Source: Nemertoderma westbladi
Taxonomy: Eukaryota > Xenacoelomorpha > Nemertodermatida > Nemertodermatidae
Direction of reading: 5' to 3'
Assembly: GCA_032718475.1 (NCBI GenBank)
Contig: JAUCBJ010007267.1
Coordinates: 28,886 to 92,885 of the forward strand
Length of the DNA: 64,000 nt
Positions within the stretch are counted from its first letter, which is position 1, and each line of letters starts with the position of its first letter. Positions 35,801-46,740 of the stretch are shown in pieces. The notes under the pieces were generated by a model. It saw nothing but the letters and a program-made list of their open reading frames with translations. It had not been told where the DNA came from and made no database searches. The position numbers were made by a program, and so were the translations under genes.

Positions 35801-38800
35801 CAGTAGAGCAGGTAGGTTATCTGGGACAGTAGAGCAGGTAGGTTATCTGGGACATTAGAGTAGGTAGGTTATCTGGGACAGTAGAGCAGGTAGGTTATCT
35901 GGGACATTAGAGTAGGTAGGTTATCTGGGACAGTAGAGCAGGTAGGTTATCTGGGACAGTAGAGTGTAGGTTATCTGGGACAGTAGAGCAGGTAGGTTAT
36001 CTGGGACAGTAGAGCAGGTAGGTTATCTGGGACAGTAGAGCAGGTAGGTTATCTGGGACAGTAGAGCAGGTAGGTTATCTGGGACAGTAGAACAGGTAGG
36101 TTATCTGGGACAGTAGAGCAGGTAGGTTATCTGGGACATTAGAGTAGGTAGGTTATCTGGGACAGTAGAGTAGGTAGGTTATCTGGGACAGTAGAGCAGG
36201 TAGGTTATCTGGGACAGTAGAGTGTAGGTTATCTGGGACAGTAGAGCAGGTAGGTTATCTGGGACAGTAGAGCAGGTAGGTTATCTGGGACAGTAGAGCA
36301 GGTAGGTTATCTGGGACAGTAGAGCAGGTAGGTTATCTGGGACAGTAGAGCAGGTAGGTTATCTGGGACAGTAGAGCAGGTAGGTTATCTGGGACGACAG
36401 TAGAGCAGGTAGGTTATCTGGGACAGTAGAGTAGGTAGGTTATCTGGGACAGTAGAGTAGGTAGCTTATCTGGGACAGTAGAGCAGGTAGGTTATCTGGG
36501 ACAGTAGAGCAGGTAGGTTATCTGGGACAGTAGAGCAGGTAGGTTATCTGGGACAGTAGAGCAGGTAGGTTATCTGGGACAGTAGAGCAGGTAGGTTATC
36601 TGGGACAGTAGAGCAGGTAGGTTATCTGGGACGACAGTAGAGCAGGTAGGTTATCTGGGACAGTAGAGTAGGTAGGTTATCTGGGACAGTAGAGTAGGTA
36701 GCTTATCTGGGACAGTAGAGCAGGTAGGTTATCTGGGACAGTAGAGTAGGTAGGTTATCTGGGACGACAGTAGAGTAGGTAGGTTATCTGGGACAGTAGA
36801 GTAGGTAGGTTATCTGGGACAGTAGAGTAGGTAGGTTATCTGGGACAGTAGAGTAGGTAGGTTATCTGGGACGACAGTAGAGCAGGTAGGTTATCTGGGA
36901 CAATAGAGCAGGTAGGTTATCTGGGACAGTAGAGTAGGTAGCTTATCTGGGACAGTAGAGCAGGTAGGTTATCTGGGACAGTAGAGCAGGTAGGTTATCT
37001 GGGACAGTAGAGTAGGTAGGTTATCTGGGACAGTAGAGTAGGTAGGTTATCTGGGACAGTAGAGTAGGTAGCTTATCTGGGACAGTAGAGTAGGTAGGTT
37101 ATCTGGGACAGTAGAGTAGGTAGGTTATCTGGGACAGTAGAGCAGTTAGGTTATCTGGGACAGTAGAGTAGGTAGGTTATCTGGGACAGTAGAGTAGGTA
37201 GGTTATCTGGGACAGTAGAGTAGGTAGGTTATCTGGGGCAGTAGAGTAGGTAGGTTATCTGGGACAGTAGAGCAGGTAGGTTATCTGGGACAGTAGATCA
37301 GGTAGGTTATCTGGGACAGTAGAGTAGGTAGGTTATCTGGGACAGTAGAGTAGGTAGGTTATCTGGGACAGTAGAGTAGGTAGGTTATCTGGGACGACAG
37401 TAGAGCAGGTAGGTTATCTGGGACAGTAGAGCAGGTAGGTTATCTGGGACAGTAGAGCAGGTAGGTTATCTGGGACGACAGTAGAGCAGGTAGGTTATCT
37501 GGGACAGTAGAGTGTAGGTTATCTGGGACAGTAGAGCAGGTAGGTTATCTGGGACAGTAGAGTAGGTAGGTTATCTGGGACAGTAGAGTAGGTAGGTTAT
37601 CTGGGACAGTAGAGCAGGTAGGTTATCTGGGACAGTAGAGCAGGTAGGTTATCTGGGACAGTAGAGCAGGTATGTTATCTGGGACAGTAGAGTAGGTAGG
37701 TTATCTGGGACAGTAGAGCAGGTAGGTTATCTGGGGCAGTAGAGTAGGTAGGTTATCTGGGACGACAGTAGAGCAGGTAGGTTATCTGGGACGACAGTTA
37801 TCGCAGGTAGGTTATCTGGGACAGTAGTAGAGTGTAGGTTATCTGGGACAGTAGAGTAGGTAGGTTATCTGGGACAGTAGAGTAGGTAGGTTATCTGGGA
37901 CAGTAGAGTAGGTAGGTTATCTGGGACAGTAGAGTGTAGGTTATCTGGGACAGTAGAGCAGGTAGGTTATCTGGGACAGTAGAGTAGGTAGGTTATCTGG
38001 GACAGTAGAGTAGGTAGGTTATCTGGGACAGTAGAGTAGGTAGGTTATCTGGGACAGTAGAGTGTAGGTTATCTGGGACAGTAGAGCAGGTAGGTTATCT
38101 GGGACAGTAGAGCAGGTAGGTTATCTGGGACAGTAGAGTGTAGGTTATCTGGGACAGTAGAGCAGGTAGGTTATCTGGGACAGTAGAGCAGGTAGGTTAT
38201 CTGGGACAGTAGAGTAGGTAGGTTATCTGGGACAGTAGAGTAGGTAGGTTATCTGGGACAGTAGAGTGTAGGTTATCTGGGACAGTAGAGCAGGTAGGTT
38301 ATCTGGGACAGTAGAGTAGGTAGGTTATCTGGGACAGTAGAGTAGGTAGGTTATCTGGGACAGTAGAGTAGGTAGGTTATCTGGGACAGTAGAGTAGGTA
38401 GGTTATCTGGGACAGTAGAGTAGGTAGGTTATCTGGGACAGTAGAGTGTAGGTTATCTGGGACAGTAGAGCAGGTAGGTTATCTGGGACAGTAGAGCAGG
38501 TAGGTTATCTGGGACAGTAGAGCAGGTAGGTTATCTGGGACAGTAGAGTAGGTAGGTTATCTGGGACAGTAGAGCAGGTAGGTTATCTGGGACAGTAGAG
38601 TAGGTAGGTTATCTGGGACAGTAGAGTAGGTAGGTTATCTGGGACAGTAGAGTAGGTAGGTTATTTGGGACAGTAGAGCAGGTAGGTTATCTGGGACAGT
38701 AGAGTAGGTAGGTTATCTGGGACAGTAGAGTAGGTAGGTTATCTGGGACAGTAGAGTAGGTAGGTTATCTGGGACAGTAGAGTGTAGGTTATCTGGGACA

Positions 38801-38890
38801 GTAGAGCAGGTAGGTTATCTGGGACAGTAGAGTAGGTAGGTTATCTGGGACAGTAGAGCAGGTAGGTTATCTGGGACAGTAGAGCAGGTA
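32860..38890. repeat. 26-bp satellite, array C, with 1.83-kb higher-order repeat
   Basis: About 6.0 kb, the longest block. Rare variants recur 1830 bp apart: gggacaatagag (about 35070 and 36900), agagcagttagg (35311 and 37141) and ctggggcagtag (about 35404 and 37234), showing a recent internal duplication. The last kilobase is more uniform (agtagg units and 23-bp agtgtagg units). The array ends abruptly at caggta, followed by tgtggggcgagacacg. Confidence 0.95.
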
Positions 38891-39510
38891 TGTGGGGCGA
38901 GACACGTATGGCGAGCCATCAGCGAACTGATATAATTATACTATGGCCGTTTTTCAAAAGTCTGTGTGTGTGTGTGTGACGTGTGTGTGTGTCGGTAGCC
39001 ATAAATGTCGGAAGCCATAATCTAAATTAATATATTCAGCTAAAGAGCACCAATCTGAGCGAATGATACATCGGTTAGCAAGGCAGCTAGCTACTTGCAG
39101 ACCAATCATAGGTGGCCTGCAGCAGGCTGGGTTGGTTAAGTAGTAATCTCAATAAATAGGACCCAGCAGGAGAGCGGAGAGGATCTACTGTGATTGGTTC
39201 TTGACTTACATTGGTAAGAACCAGCAGTGAATCTTAGATTAGCTTTTTTCAGTTCACATATTGTTTATAATCATAAACACAAAATGATTCAATTATTCAA
39301 TTTTGCAATGTACCGGATGGGTGCTAGCGAGGTAGGCCTAGCAGGTCGTCAGTCCGTCATCCTACAAGTTGGATCTTGACTCTATCATGTGCGTTCATCT
39401 ATATGATGCAGACCATCCTGAGCCCGTGAACATGAATTGTAAAGGCTATCTCGAGGCTGATTATTTTACACATTTACTTGATACTTGCATGAATGCGTCT
39501 TGAGGTAAAA
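38889..39510. repeat. Repeat cassette copy 1, next to the satellite end
   Basis: tgtggggcgagacacg, atggcgagccatcagcgaac, tatactatggccgtttttca and aaagtct plus a (TG)n run (38889-38990) recur at 40518-40622. The words gagcaccaatctgagc and gctatctcgaggct from 39045-39460 recur at about 40417-40490. It looks like one short mobile or duplicated unit. Confidence 0.65.
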
Positions 39511-39599
39511 TTGCATTATTCTGCAGTTGTTTTGTTATCTGAGAAATTACTGATCAGCAAGCAGGAAATTATAACAGCATCATCGTAACCACTCTGCTG

Positions 39600-40095
39600 A
39601 CACTTTGCAGAATAAATTCTACCAGACCATAGCTGCGTGTTGGGAGGACGCCGACCAGTTTGCGGTTCTTCAGTCTGCCACTAGGAGGCGAAATGTCTGA
39701 AAGTGAAAATCTTATCCTATTTTGTTATTAATAATGATTTTTAGCTGATACTTAGGTCCTTTACACAATATGTTTATAATGTTTTTTTTGCTGATACCAA
39801 GCAGAGTATACTACACCGTAAGGGTGTGTATTTGGGCTTGGGGAGACGATGACCAATCTACAGTTCCCCAGTCTGCCGCTATTAGGGGATGAAATGTCTG
39901 AATGAGGAAACCTACAATTTTGTTGTTTATGAATGCTTTTTTGCTGATACTTGGCACTTGGCAGGCAGTCTGTCACTAGGGGGCGAAATGTCTGAAATTA
40001 CAACCTTCCATTTTAATACGATAGAGTTGCTGCAGTGACCTACTGCACTATAGGTTATGTTTGCGAGGACGCTAACTACTACTCTGCAGTTATAC
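39600..40095. repeat. Degenerate repeat with gcgaaatgtctgaa core
   Basis: Three to four diverged units share: a thymine-rich part with ttgctgatactt, a gaggac or gagacga stretch, gcagtt..cagtctgcc, actagg-ggcgaaatgtctga. Cores lie near 39673, 39868 and 39965, with a weaker one near 40095. Exon-like frames here repeat with the units and are not taken as genes. Confidence 0.55.
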
Positions 40096-40416
40096 AGTTT
40101 TCCACTAAGGGGAAAATATCACACAGTTTAAACCTTTTCCCATTTTATTATTTATCTATTACAACATAAAGCCTTATGTTGTTTATTATTGTATGTAGCT
40201 GCAACTAAAGCGGCATCAGTCTGTTTGTTTGAGAGAATGCTCACTTATGTAAAGTTTTGTTAAGTTAATTAATTAATTTATTTATGTTTGATATTGTCCA
40301 TTGATTGATTGACTGTATAGAAGCTTGTGAACTAGAAGGTTTCTAGTGTTATATATAAATATGCATTGTCTGTCTGTGAGTCTATGAGTCTGTCCAAGCT
40401 ATACGCTCCGACACAC

Positions 40417-40622
40417 GAGCACCAATCTGAGCAAATGATCGAAAGCTCTCTTCCCGAGCACATAAACTATCGCTATCTCGAGGCTAATTTTACTTGTTTG
40501 TTTGCGTGAATGCGTATTTTGTGTGGGGCGAGACACGAATGGCGAGCCATCAGCGAACTGATATACTGTAATTATACTATGGCCGTTTTTCAAAAGTCTC
40601 TGTGTGTGTATGTGTGTGTGTG
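40417..40622. repeat. Repeat cassette copy 2
   Basis: Second copy of the cassette at 38889-39510, in the same orientation but with the parts in a different order: the gagcaccaatctgagc part precedes the tgtggggcgagacac part. It also ends in a (TG)n run. Confidence 0.6.
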
Positions 40623-40977
40623 ACAACAAGGCATGAACAAGGGCAGCCGTGCCCAATAATATTTCTTGAAGTTGTACATTACTAAAATGGCAGCTAAAGC
40701 TAAAGTCATTGACCAAGCCAGTGCCTAGGCTAGCACACAAGGACATGGCCTAACCTGTAGTAGTCTAGTAGAAGGAATAGTGCTCCTTCAATACATCTCA
40801 ACAGACATCAATTCATTTGCCTGTGCCTACCATAACATAACATATATGCTTGATTTCCAATCACCTCTCACCACAATTATTATTAGTAATTAAAAGTTTC
40901 AATTCGATTTGTCTTTCCGTTATCTGGTTATTCAGTTATTGCATTATTAATAAATAAATGTTTAAAAATATATCTTA

Positions 40978-41175
40978 GGCCAGTATTGGTTGACAGAAGG
41001 AGATACGCAATGCGTATCCCATTGCGCCTCATAATAGCCTCTCGTCAACAAGTCAACCCCACCGACTAGCGGCACTGGCTGTTTCAGCTGACGGGGCTCT
41101 GTCGAAAAACGCGTCCCTGATGCAGTAAGGGCCCTCTTTTGAGGAGCAATATTATTATTGCCGCGGAACTGCTTC
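40978..41175 (-). repeat. Dispersed repeat, copy 2 (inverted partner of 6256-6435)
   Basis: The reverse complement contains gcagttccgcggcaataata, cgacagagccccgtcagctg, cgctagtcggtggggttgac and gttgacgagaggctatt, matching copy 1. A cytosine-rich tract (41259-41280) follows shortly downstream. Confidence 0.75.
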
Positions 41176-41631
41176 TACTCTAGGCCAGACCTAGCCAGAA
41201 GTAGAATCCTCACCAACCATCAACACGAATAGATGAATCTGACACTTGCCCCAATACACCCCCCCCCCCCCCTCCCCCCCCGCCCCAATGACGCAGAGGC
41301 AGACCAACAACACACCTCTTCACCTCTACCGATGTCGGAGAGTAAAATACCACGCATTATAGAATACAGGATAAGTTTGATCCAAGCAATGCAACGAAAC
41401 CTGTAAGTTAGAAAATGCATGGTCCCAATATTTGCAAAACAATTACAAAGTCCTAGTCCGAGTGGCCCACACCCGCTCAGGTGTGCCCACTGCGGATCTT
41501 CCGTAGTAAACCAATTTGGTCAGGTCAAATCCAAACATTCACTGGAGATCACCAAATGGGGCGCTATGTGAAATACCGTGCAGACACGATGATGAAATAT
41601 ATCTTACGAAATATGGTTAATAATTAAAACG

Positions 41632-42045
41632 TGTCGCTAACATTCTCGCTGTGGGGGTTTTAAGGGGTGCTGATTACATTTCTGATGTCAGTTTTCACGT
41701 TTACATAAATCTAGTCTGTCTGTCTGTCGGTAATTCTGTTAGTCAGTCTGTCAAAACATAAAAAATAATTCAAATTAACTAACATTCTCGCTATGGGGGT
41801 TTTAAGGGGTGCTGATTTCATTTCTGATGTCAGTTTTCAGGTTTACATTAATCTAGTTTGTCGGACTGTCGGTCTTTCTGTCAGTCAGTCAGTCTGTCAA
41901 AACTTTAAAAAGAATACAAACTAACTAACATTCTCGTTATGGGGGTGTTAAGGGTTGCTGATTTCATTTCTGATGTCAGTTTACACGTTTACATAAATCC
42001 AGTCTGTCTGTCTGTCGGTCTTACTGTCAGTCTGTACTACTGTAC
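41632..42045. repeat. ~146-bp tandem repeat, three copies
   Basis: Copies start near 41636, 41781 and 41927 with aacattctcg(c/t)(t)atgggggt, then taaggg(g/t)tgctgatt, catttctgatgtcagtttac and a (tctg)n tail that reads gtctgtctgtcggt. The copies are about 90% alike. Confidence 0.85.
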
Positions 42046-42215
42046 TGTGGTTGGCATTACGCCATATACCTAACATTGATAATACAGTCTACAATAAAGC
42101 CTATCCTATCTACAGTACAGAATGGATTTTTTGCCATGAAGAGCACTAAATGTCTTTAATACTATCCACCAGTATACCTAGACCAAGAGCCTTCCAATAA
42201 AACATGTATTGCAGC

Positions 42216-42270
42216 ATGACGTCCACTGCATGTCTTAGTGTTGTCCATGGTGACATGCACTGGACGTCAT
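42216..42270. repeat. Near-perfect 19-bp stem-loop
   Basis: Left arm atgacgtccactgcatgtc (42216-42234) and right arm gacatgcactggacgtcat (42252-42270) pair with one mismatch around a 17-nt loop. An outer agagcct/aggctct pair extends it. It may be the core of a small foldback element. Confidence 0.8.
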
Positions 42271-42366
42271 AGGCTCTAAGGGGTTAAGCAACACGGTCCC
42301 TACTTCGCCCTGTCGACACCCCAGCCATTCTTCACCAATCCTTTTTTAGAGTTTTTAAATTTTTTT

Positions 42367-42605
42367 GTTATTGGTGAAAGTTCTAGAACATTAGTAGATA
42401 TGTTCTTTATGATAGCTACCGGTAGTGTTTTTTGCTAGCTAGTATTTTTAGAAATTATAAAAAATGTGAAAGTCCATGATATTTCAGGTTAAACTGTTGA
42501 AGAATATATTAATGACCAAAATAATTTCCAAAAATTACTAGCTAGTAAAAAATACTAGCTATATACCATAAAAAATCTACTAAGGTTCTAGAACATTCAC
42601 TAATA
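42367..42605. mobile_element. Foldback element with ~90-bp inverted arms
   Basis: Left arm 42367-42459 (words gttctagaacattagtagat and tttgctagctagtattttta) pairs with right arm about 42522-42605 (aaaattactagctagtaaaa, ctactaaggttctagaacat) over nearly its full length, with scattered mismatches. The spacer is about 62 nt. No coding capacity; a MITE or foldback insertion is likely. Confidence 0.8.
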
Positions 42606-43180
42606 TAAAAAAGCAATCAAAATCACAAAGAAATAAAAGTTAAAAAACTCATTCGGGACACTTTTGCTTAAGGAGTCAAAATTGTAGAAAAAATTACCGA
42701 AGTTTGCGACGTTTGCGAAATTCGCGACGTTTGCGAGATTCGCGAAGAATCCGTCAGTTTCTGTGCCCTAATGGGTTCGTGCCAAAACAATCAAATCTTA
42801 CACACTTAACACACACGAACTAATTTAAAGTGGGTATTAGTATGCCTGAATAATTAAATAGAAATTAAGTTAATGAACGCTATTTCAACATGAAATCTAC
42901 GGAATCAATACACAACACACGCACACTACTGAATTTAAAAATTTATATAGATTGCAACTTATAATTGGCTACCTTTTAATGGGTGACTAATTTAATTATT
43001 CACCCCAATATATTTGCAGCCTTTTTAATTTGTGCCTTTAATTGAATCAAACATTAAACTAAAATATATGTTACAATATTGATCTGTCTGTAGCTGGTCA
43101 ATGAATCCCTCATAAATTTGTTAATTAGTCGCTGCTCAGTCATTGAACATTTTAACACGTGCTGCTCGAAGACCCCACAA
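42606..43180. other. Non-coding stretch
   Basis: AT-rich. A short direct repeat gacgtttgcga/ttcgcg lies at about 42700-42745. No gene seen. Confidence 0.4.
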
Positions 43181-43182
43181 CG

Positions 43183-43219
43183 TGGTTATCTGGGACAGTA
43201 GAGCAGGTAGGTTATCTGT
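43183..43219 (+). repeat. Isolated copy of the 26-bp satellite
   Basis: tggttatctgggacagtaga, then gcaggtaggttatctg: about 1.4 monomers, alone, 4.3 kb beyond the end of array C. The initial tggttatc matches the LINE/satellite junction (cctggttatc) rather than the array interior (taggttatc). Confidence 0.85.
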
Positions 43220-43572
43220 TATTTAAGCATTACACTTCTTGTAACATAACCTGTCCTTAGTGTTGAGAACTGTAAATGTAACTGAAATTTTATCATTATC
43301 AAAACTGAAACTGAAATGCCACATTTTGTAATACTGAAACTTTAATTGAAACTGAAATGCTACATTTTTCTATATTATCCTTTGACCAAGTATCAATGTT
43401 GCCAGGGCCAGCAATAACATTGTCCAGATGGTTGAGACCAGCCAGTTATTATTATTTCATAAAAATCGGACAGGCCGACAGTTTAAAATACGTCAAACAC
43501 AATTTACAGGTTAAAATCCTCAGTAGGTAGGCTAATTAGCTACTAAATCACACATCAATTTAGATCTATTGA

Positions 43573-46500
43573 TCAATAACTTAAATCACATTGATTTGAT
43601 ACACCAAAGTAGTTGAGTATATAATGGCGTCTCCTTGCAAGTGGGAGAGACAGTTTGTGGCACTGATCAATAAAATAGGCGTCCATTCTATCCTTGATGG
43701 ATGGTTCTCCGGGAGCCACCCTCGACAATATACTTTTGACTGAGTATTTCATCGTTGCCAGTGAACTCAAGTAGGGAAGTGAGAATCTCGCAGATGCTTT
43801 AGCGTATATGCTGCCAAGACCAATGTAATTGCTGCCACTACTGGTAACATTGCGTATGAGGGTGATGCCGAGCCCAGAGTTCAAGCTTGTATTTGGGCAG
43901 CTCCGCAAACTCATGATTGTCCGAATAGAGGACCTGAACACATCATTGGCAAATATACTACCATTAAATAGCAAATATAAGGTGGAGTTACTGGCATATC
44001 GCCCAATACATAACAAACCCCTTAGGAGCCTCCTATAGTGAATTTCCAGGATTTCAATCTGCGATTGTGATAGGGCACCAAGAAGGAATTTAAGTCTATA
44101 TAAAATCGAGGGCACGCCCACAGCCTTCCACAATCTAACCACTGTCTTGCAGTCCAACCACTTAACGGTCCATGATTTCCTGCGGAAAATTGCATGGACC
44201 ACCGACATGGTCCTTATGCAGTATTGTAGAGCATCCTGTTTCTTTACGGCAAGGTTGAATCCGAGGAATACCAACTCTTTCGCTTCAGGTATGAGAGTAT
44301 TATTTAACACCAGAAATGCTGGATGCTGTGATGTTGAGCTGTATATCCACTTCGTCTTGGATTTTTCAATATCCAATCCAATTTTCTTAGTTTCCTCGGA
44401 TATGATTCTCACCATATATTGCATCTCTAAACCAGTGGAGGCAAGTAACAGAAAGTCATCGGCATAGCTTAATGCACCTAGCCACGTGCTATCAATATTA
44501 CAGCCAACTCCTTTTGATTGCAACTCATTCAAAATAGAGGCAGTGAATATGTTGAACAAGATAGGTGATAGAACGGATCCTTGTTTTACTCCTTTTCCCA
44601 ATGTGTAATATGTGTAATTTATCGAATCCCCAAATTTTAGAAAGATTTTGGTGCATCTGTAATAATCACAGAGTACAAGCACGATATGTGGATTTAGAAA
44701 CTCAGTCAGCCGACGAAAAAGCTTATAGTAATTAACGTCATCAAACGCAGATTTTATGTCCAGCTGACACATGAATATCGACGAGTCACGCTGCTTATAA
44801 TACTCCACACATTCAAGTGCAAGGGATATAATCATATCGGCACTAAGTTTCTTTTTATACCCGAATTGATTGACGTTCGTATGTGCAGCCGCACTGGAAG
44901 GAAAATATAGCGTTAGTATCAAGGCCTCAAATACCTTCGCAAGTAGGTTCACAGTAGCTATTGGTCTATATGAAGTATCATGGAGAGGATTTTTGTTCTT
45001 TCCTTTGTAGATATGTGTGATGATTGTTTCTCCAAAAGAAGTCGGAACCCTGCCAAGTTTTATTGCAGCGTTAAATATATTAGCAATGCTGTCTGATAGT
45101 GATCCTGGGTATGAATACAACAGATGTTCTGCAACCAAAGAGCCCTTGTCAGGGGCCTTCCCCTTCTTCAGTTTTGAAATAATTTTCCTAACAGTTACAG
45201 GAGAGACAGATGGCATTGTGACATTACTCTTATTTCCCTTTAACTCGTTGACTAATCCCACAAGACATTGATTGTCATCGCTTCCAGTAGTATCCTGTTG
45301 AAACCGAATTTCAATGGATTGTTGCACAGCCAGTGGTACAGTCACAGCGCGGTTATTACCAAAGTATGACCAGAATCGCTTGGGGCTATTTTTATATAAA
45401 CTTGATGCTTTCAGCAGATTTGTACGGACCTTGTCCTTTATAAGTTTGCTCTGTAGATGACGAACAACCGCTTTAGAAGATTGGAACGCTTTCCTCAAAT
45501 GCTCCTTCATCTTATTATCAGTCGCTTGCTTCCACATGCTGTACAAACGTCTTGTCACATATACCCTTTCCTTTAGTGAGGAACAGTTGATCCACGGTTT
45601 GCGCCTTTGTCTAATCCGCCTCCGAATTGGTATGTGTCGCTGCGATGCACTAGATAAGATGTCTTCAACTCTTGCAGTATAATAATGGAGATCCTGTATC
45701 GTCCATATGCATAATTTGCTTTCATAATTGTTATTTAGCTCTATTAATTCCGTTTCCACCATGTTTGCATATGCTTCAATCTTCTTTTTTGTAGCGCGGT
45801 TCCAATTGTAACGAACAATACTCAAGTGTTTTGCAGTTTTTGATGCATCAGGGTTATGTGATTTTGTTGGTGTCTCTATCCCAATAGTTGCTGCTACTGG
45901 AACATGATCGGAGTTGTTAACTGAGGGATCCATAGACAACACTTTGCCACTGATATTTAGAGTCCCATTTGATACAGTGACGATATGATCCAGGTAGGAG
46001 ATGCCTACTCCACTTCTATAAAACGTGTATTTCGGTCCTGAGAATGAAACATGTGTGTCCACTGCTGTCATTCCACAACTCTCTAGAAAATTGTTGAATT
46101 TCTTTCCCCTGGACGTGGCAGTGAATCTACTATATCGATTACCCTGAAGTGAACCCAGGTCGGCATTGCAGTCTGAGAGTAGAACAGGTATAGCGGTGTG
46201 GTTTTCACTTATTACCGCCTGTACCTGGCCAAGATAATGGTCGTACGTAGCACAGGGTTTACATGCATCTGGTGCATATCCAGAGAGAAACAAATACTCA
46301 GCTCCATTGCTCTTTATTGTAGTTCTTATTCCAACAACACTATCACTAACAGTTATTGGAGAGATGTCCGAATAAATAGACTTCCTGACAAATATAGCTA
46401 CACCACCTCTGTTCATGTAGTTATAGGTTTTATCAGAAGTTGCATATACGCAGTAAAACTCATCATTAAAAACTGTAAGCAGTTCTTTAGCCTCTTGTTG

Positions 46501-46740
46501 ATCTAGCCAGTGTTCCTGCAGCCCCAATATATCTGTATTTACTAATAGCGTATTAATGTAAGCCACATTATTTTCAAAACCACGACAATTATATGTTATT
46601 ACTCTAATATTGGAGTCAATATCACATTTCACATCCCTCCCAAAATTAATAATTTCCTTTTGACTGCCACGAACAGATCCACATTCGAGTTTATAATTGA
46701 ATTGTTTGTGATTCTGTTCTTGATTTATGTCTCTGCGCAT
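43573..46740 (-). CDS. LINE ORF2: AP endonuclease plus reverse transcriptase, intact
   Basis: A 1055-codon frame from an ATG (46740) to TAA (43573) with no interruption. The endonuclease covers about residues 45-285: YNCRGF, the QEHW catalytic Glu near residue 76, SDCNADLG near 193, LDHIVTV near 252 and SDHVPV near 278. The reverse transcriptase covers about 500-790: KKGKAPDKGS, YRPIATVNLLAKVFE, CQLDIKSAFDDVN with the first catalytic Asp, GVKQGSVLSPILFNIF, and SYADDFLLLAS near 758 with the two further Asp. A C-terminal region of about 260 residues follows. It looks like a CR1/jockey-group non-LTR element and is unrelated in detail to the three decayed copies at 16-33 kb. No ORF1 was found upstream. 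The intact frame suggests recent insertion; activity is not shown. Confidence 0.9.
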   Translation of the reverse strand: MRRDINQEQNHKQFNYKLECGSVRGSQKEIINFGRDVKCDIDSNIRVITYNCRGFENNVAYINTLLVNTDILGLQEHWLDQQEAKELLTVFNDEFYCVYATSDKTYNYMNRGGVAIFVRKSIYSDISPITVSDSVVGIRTTIKSNGAEYLFLSGYAPDACKPCATYDHYLGQVQAVISENHTAIPVLLSDCNADLGSLQGNRYSRFTATSRGKKFNNFLESCGMTAVDTHVSFSGPKYTFYRSGVGISYLDHIVTVSNGTLNISGKVLSMDPSVNNSDHVPVAATIGIETPTKSHNPDASKTAKHLSIVRYNWNRATKKKIEAYANMVETELIELNNNYESKLCIWTIQDLHYYTARVEDILSSASQRHIPIRRRIRQRRKPWINCSSLKERVYVTRRLYSMWKQATDNKMKEHLRKAFQSSKAVVRHLQSKLIKDKVRTNLLKASSLYKNSPKRFWSYFGNNRAVTVPLAVQQSIEIRFQQDTTGSDDNQCLVGLVNELKGNKSNVTMPSVSPVTVRKIISKLKKGKAPDKGSLVAEHLLYSYPGSLSDSIANIFNAAIKLGRVPTSFGETIITHIYKGKNKNPLHDTSYRPIATVNLLAKVFEALILTLYFPSSAAAHTNVNQFGYKKKLSADMIISLALECVEYYKQRDSSIFMCQLDIKSAFDDVNYYKLFRRLTEFLNPHIVLVLCDYYRCTKIFLKFGDSINYTYYTLGKGVKQGSVLSPILFNIFTASILNELQSKGVGCNIDSTWLGALSYADDFLLLASTGLEMQYMVRIISEETKKIGLDIEKSKTKWIYSSTSQHPAFLVLNNTLIPEAKELVFLGFNLAVKKQDALQYCIRTMSVVHAIFRRKSWTVKWLDCKTVVRLWKAVGVPSILYRLKFLLGALSQSQIEILEIHYRRLLRGLLCIGRYASNSTLYLLFNGSIFANDVFRSSIRTIMSLRSCPNTSLNSGLGITLIRNVTSSGSNYIGLGSIYAKASARFSLPYLSSLATMKYSVKSILSRVAPGEPSIKDRMDAYFIDQCHKLSLPLARRRHYILNYFGVSNQCDLSY

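Noticed and set aside
39601-39665. Exon-like open stretch after an acceptor-like ctttgcag
   Set aside because: The same sequence recurs in diverged form about 200 bp downstream as part of a non-coding repeat.
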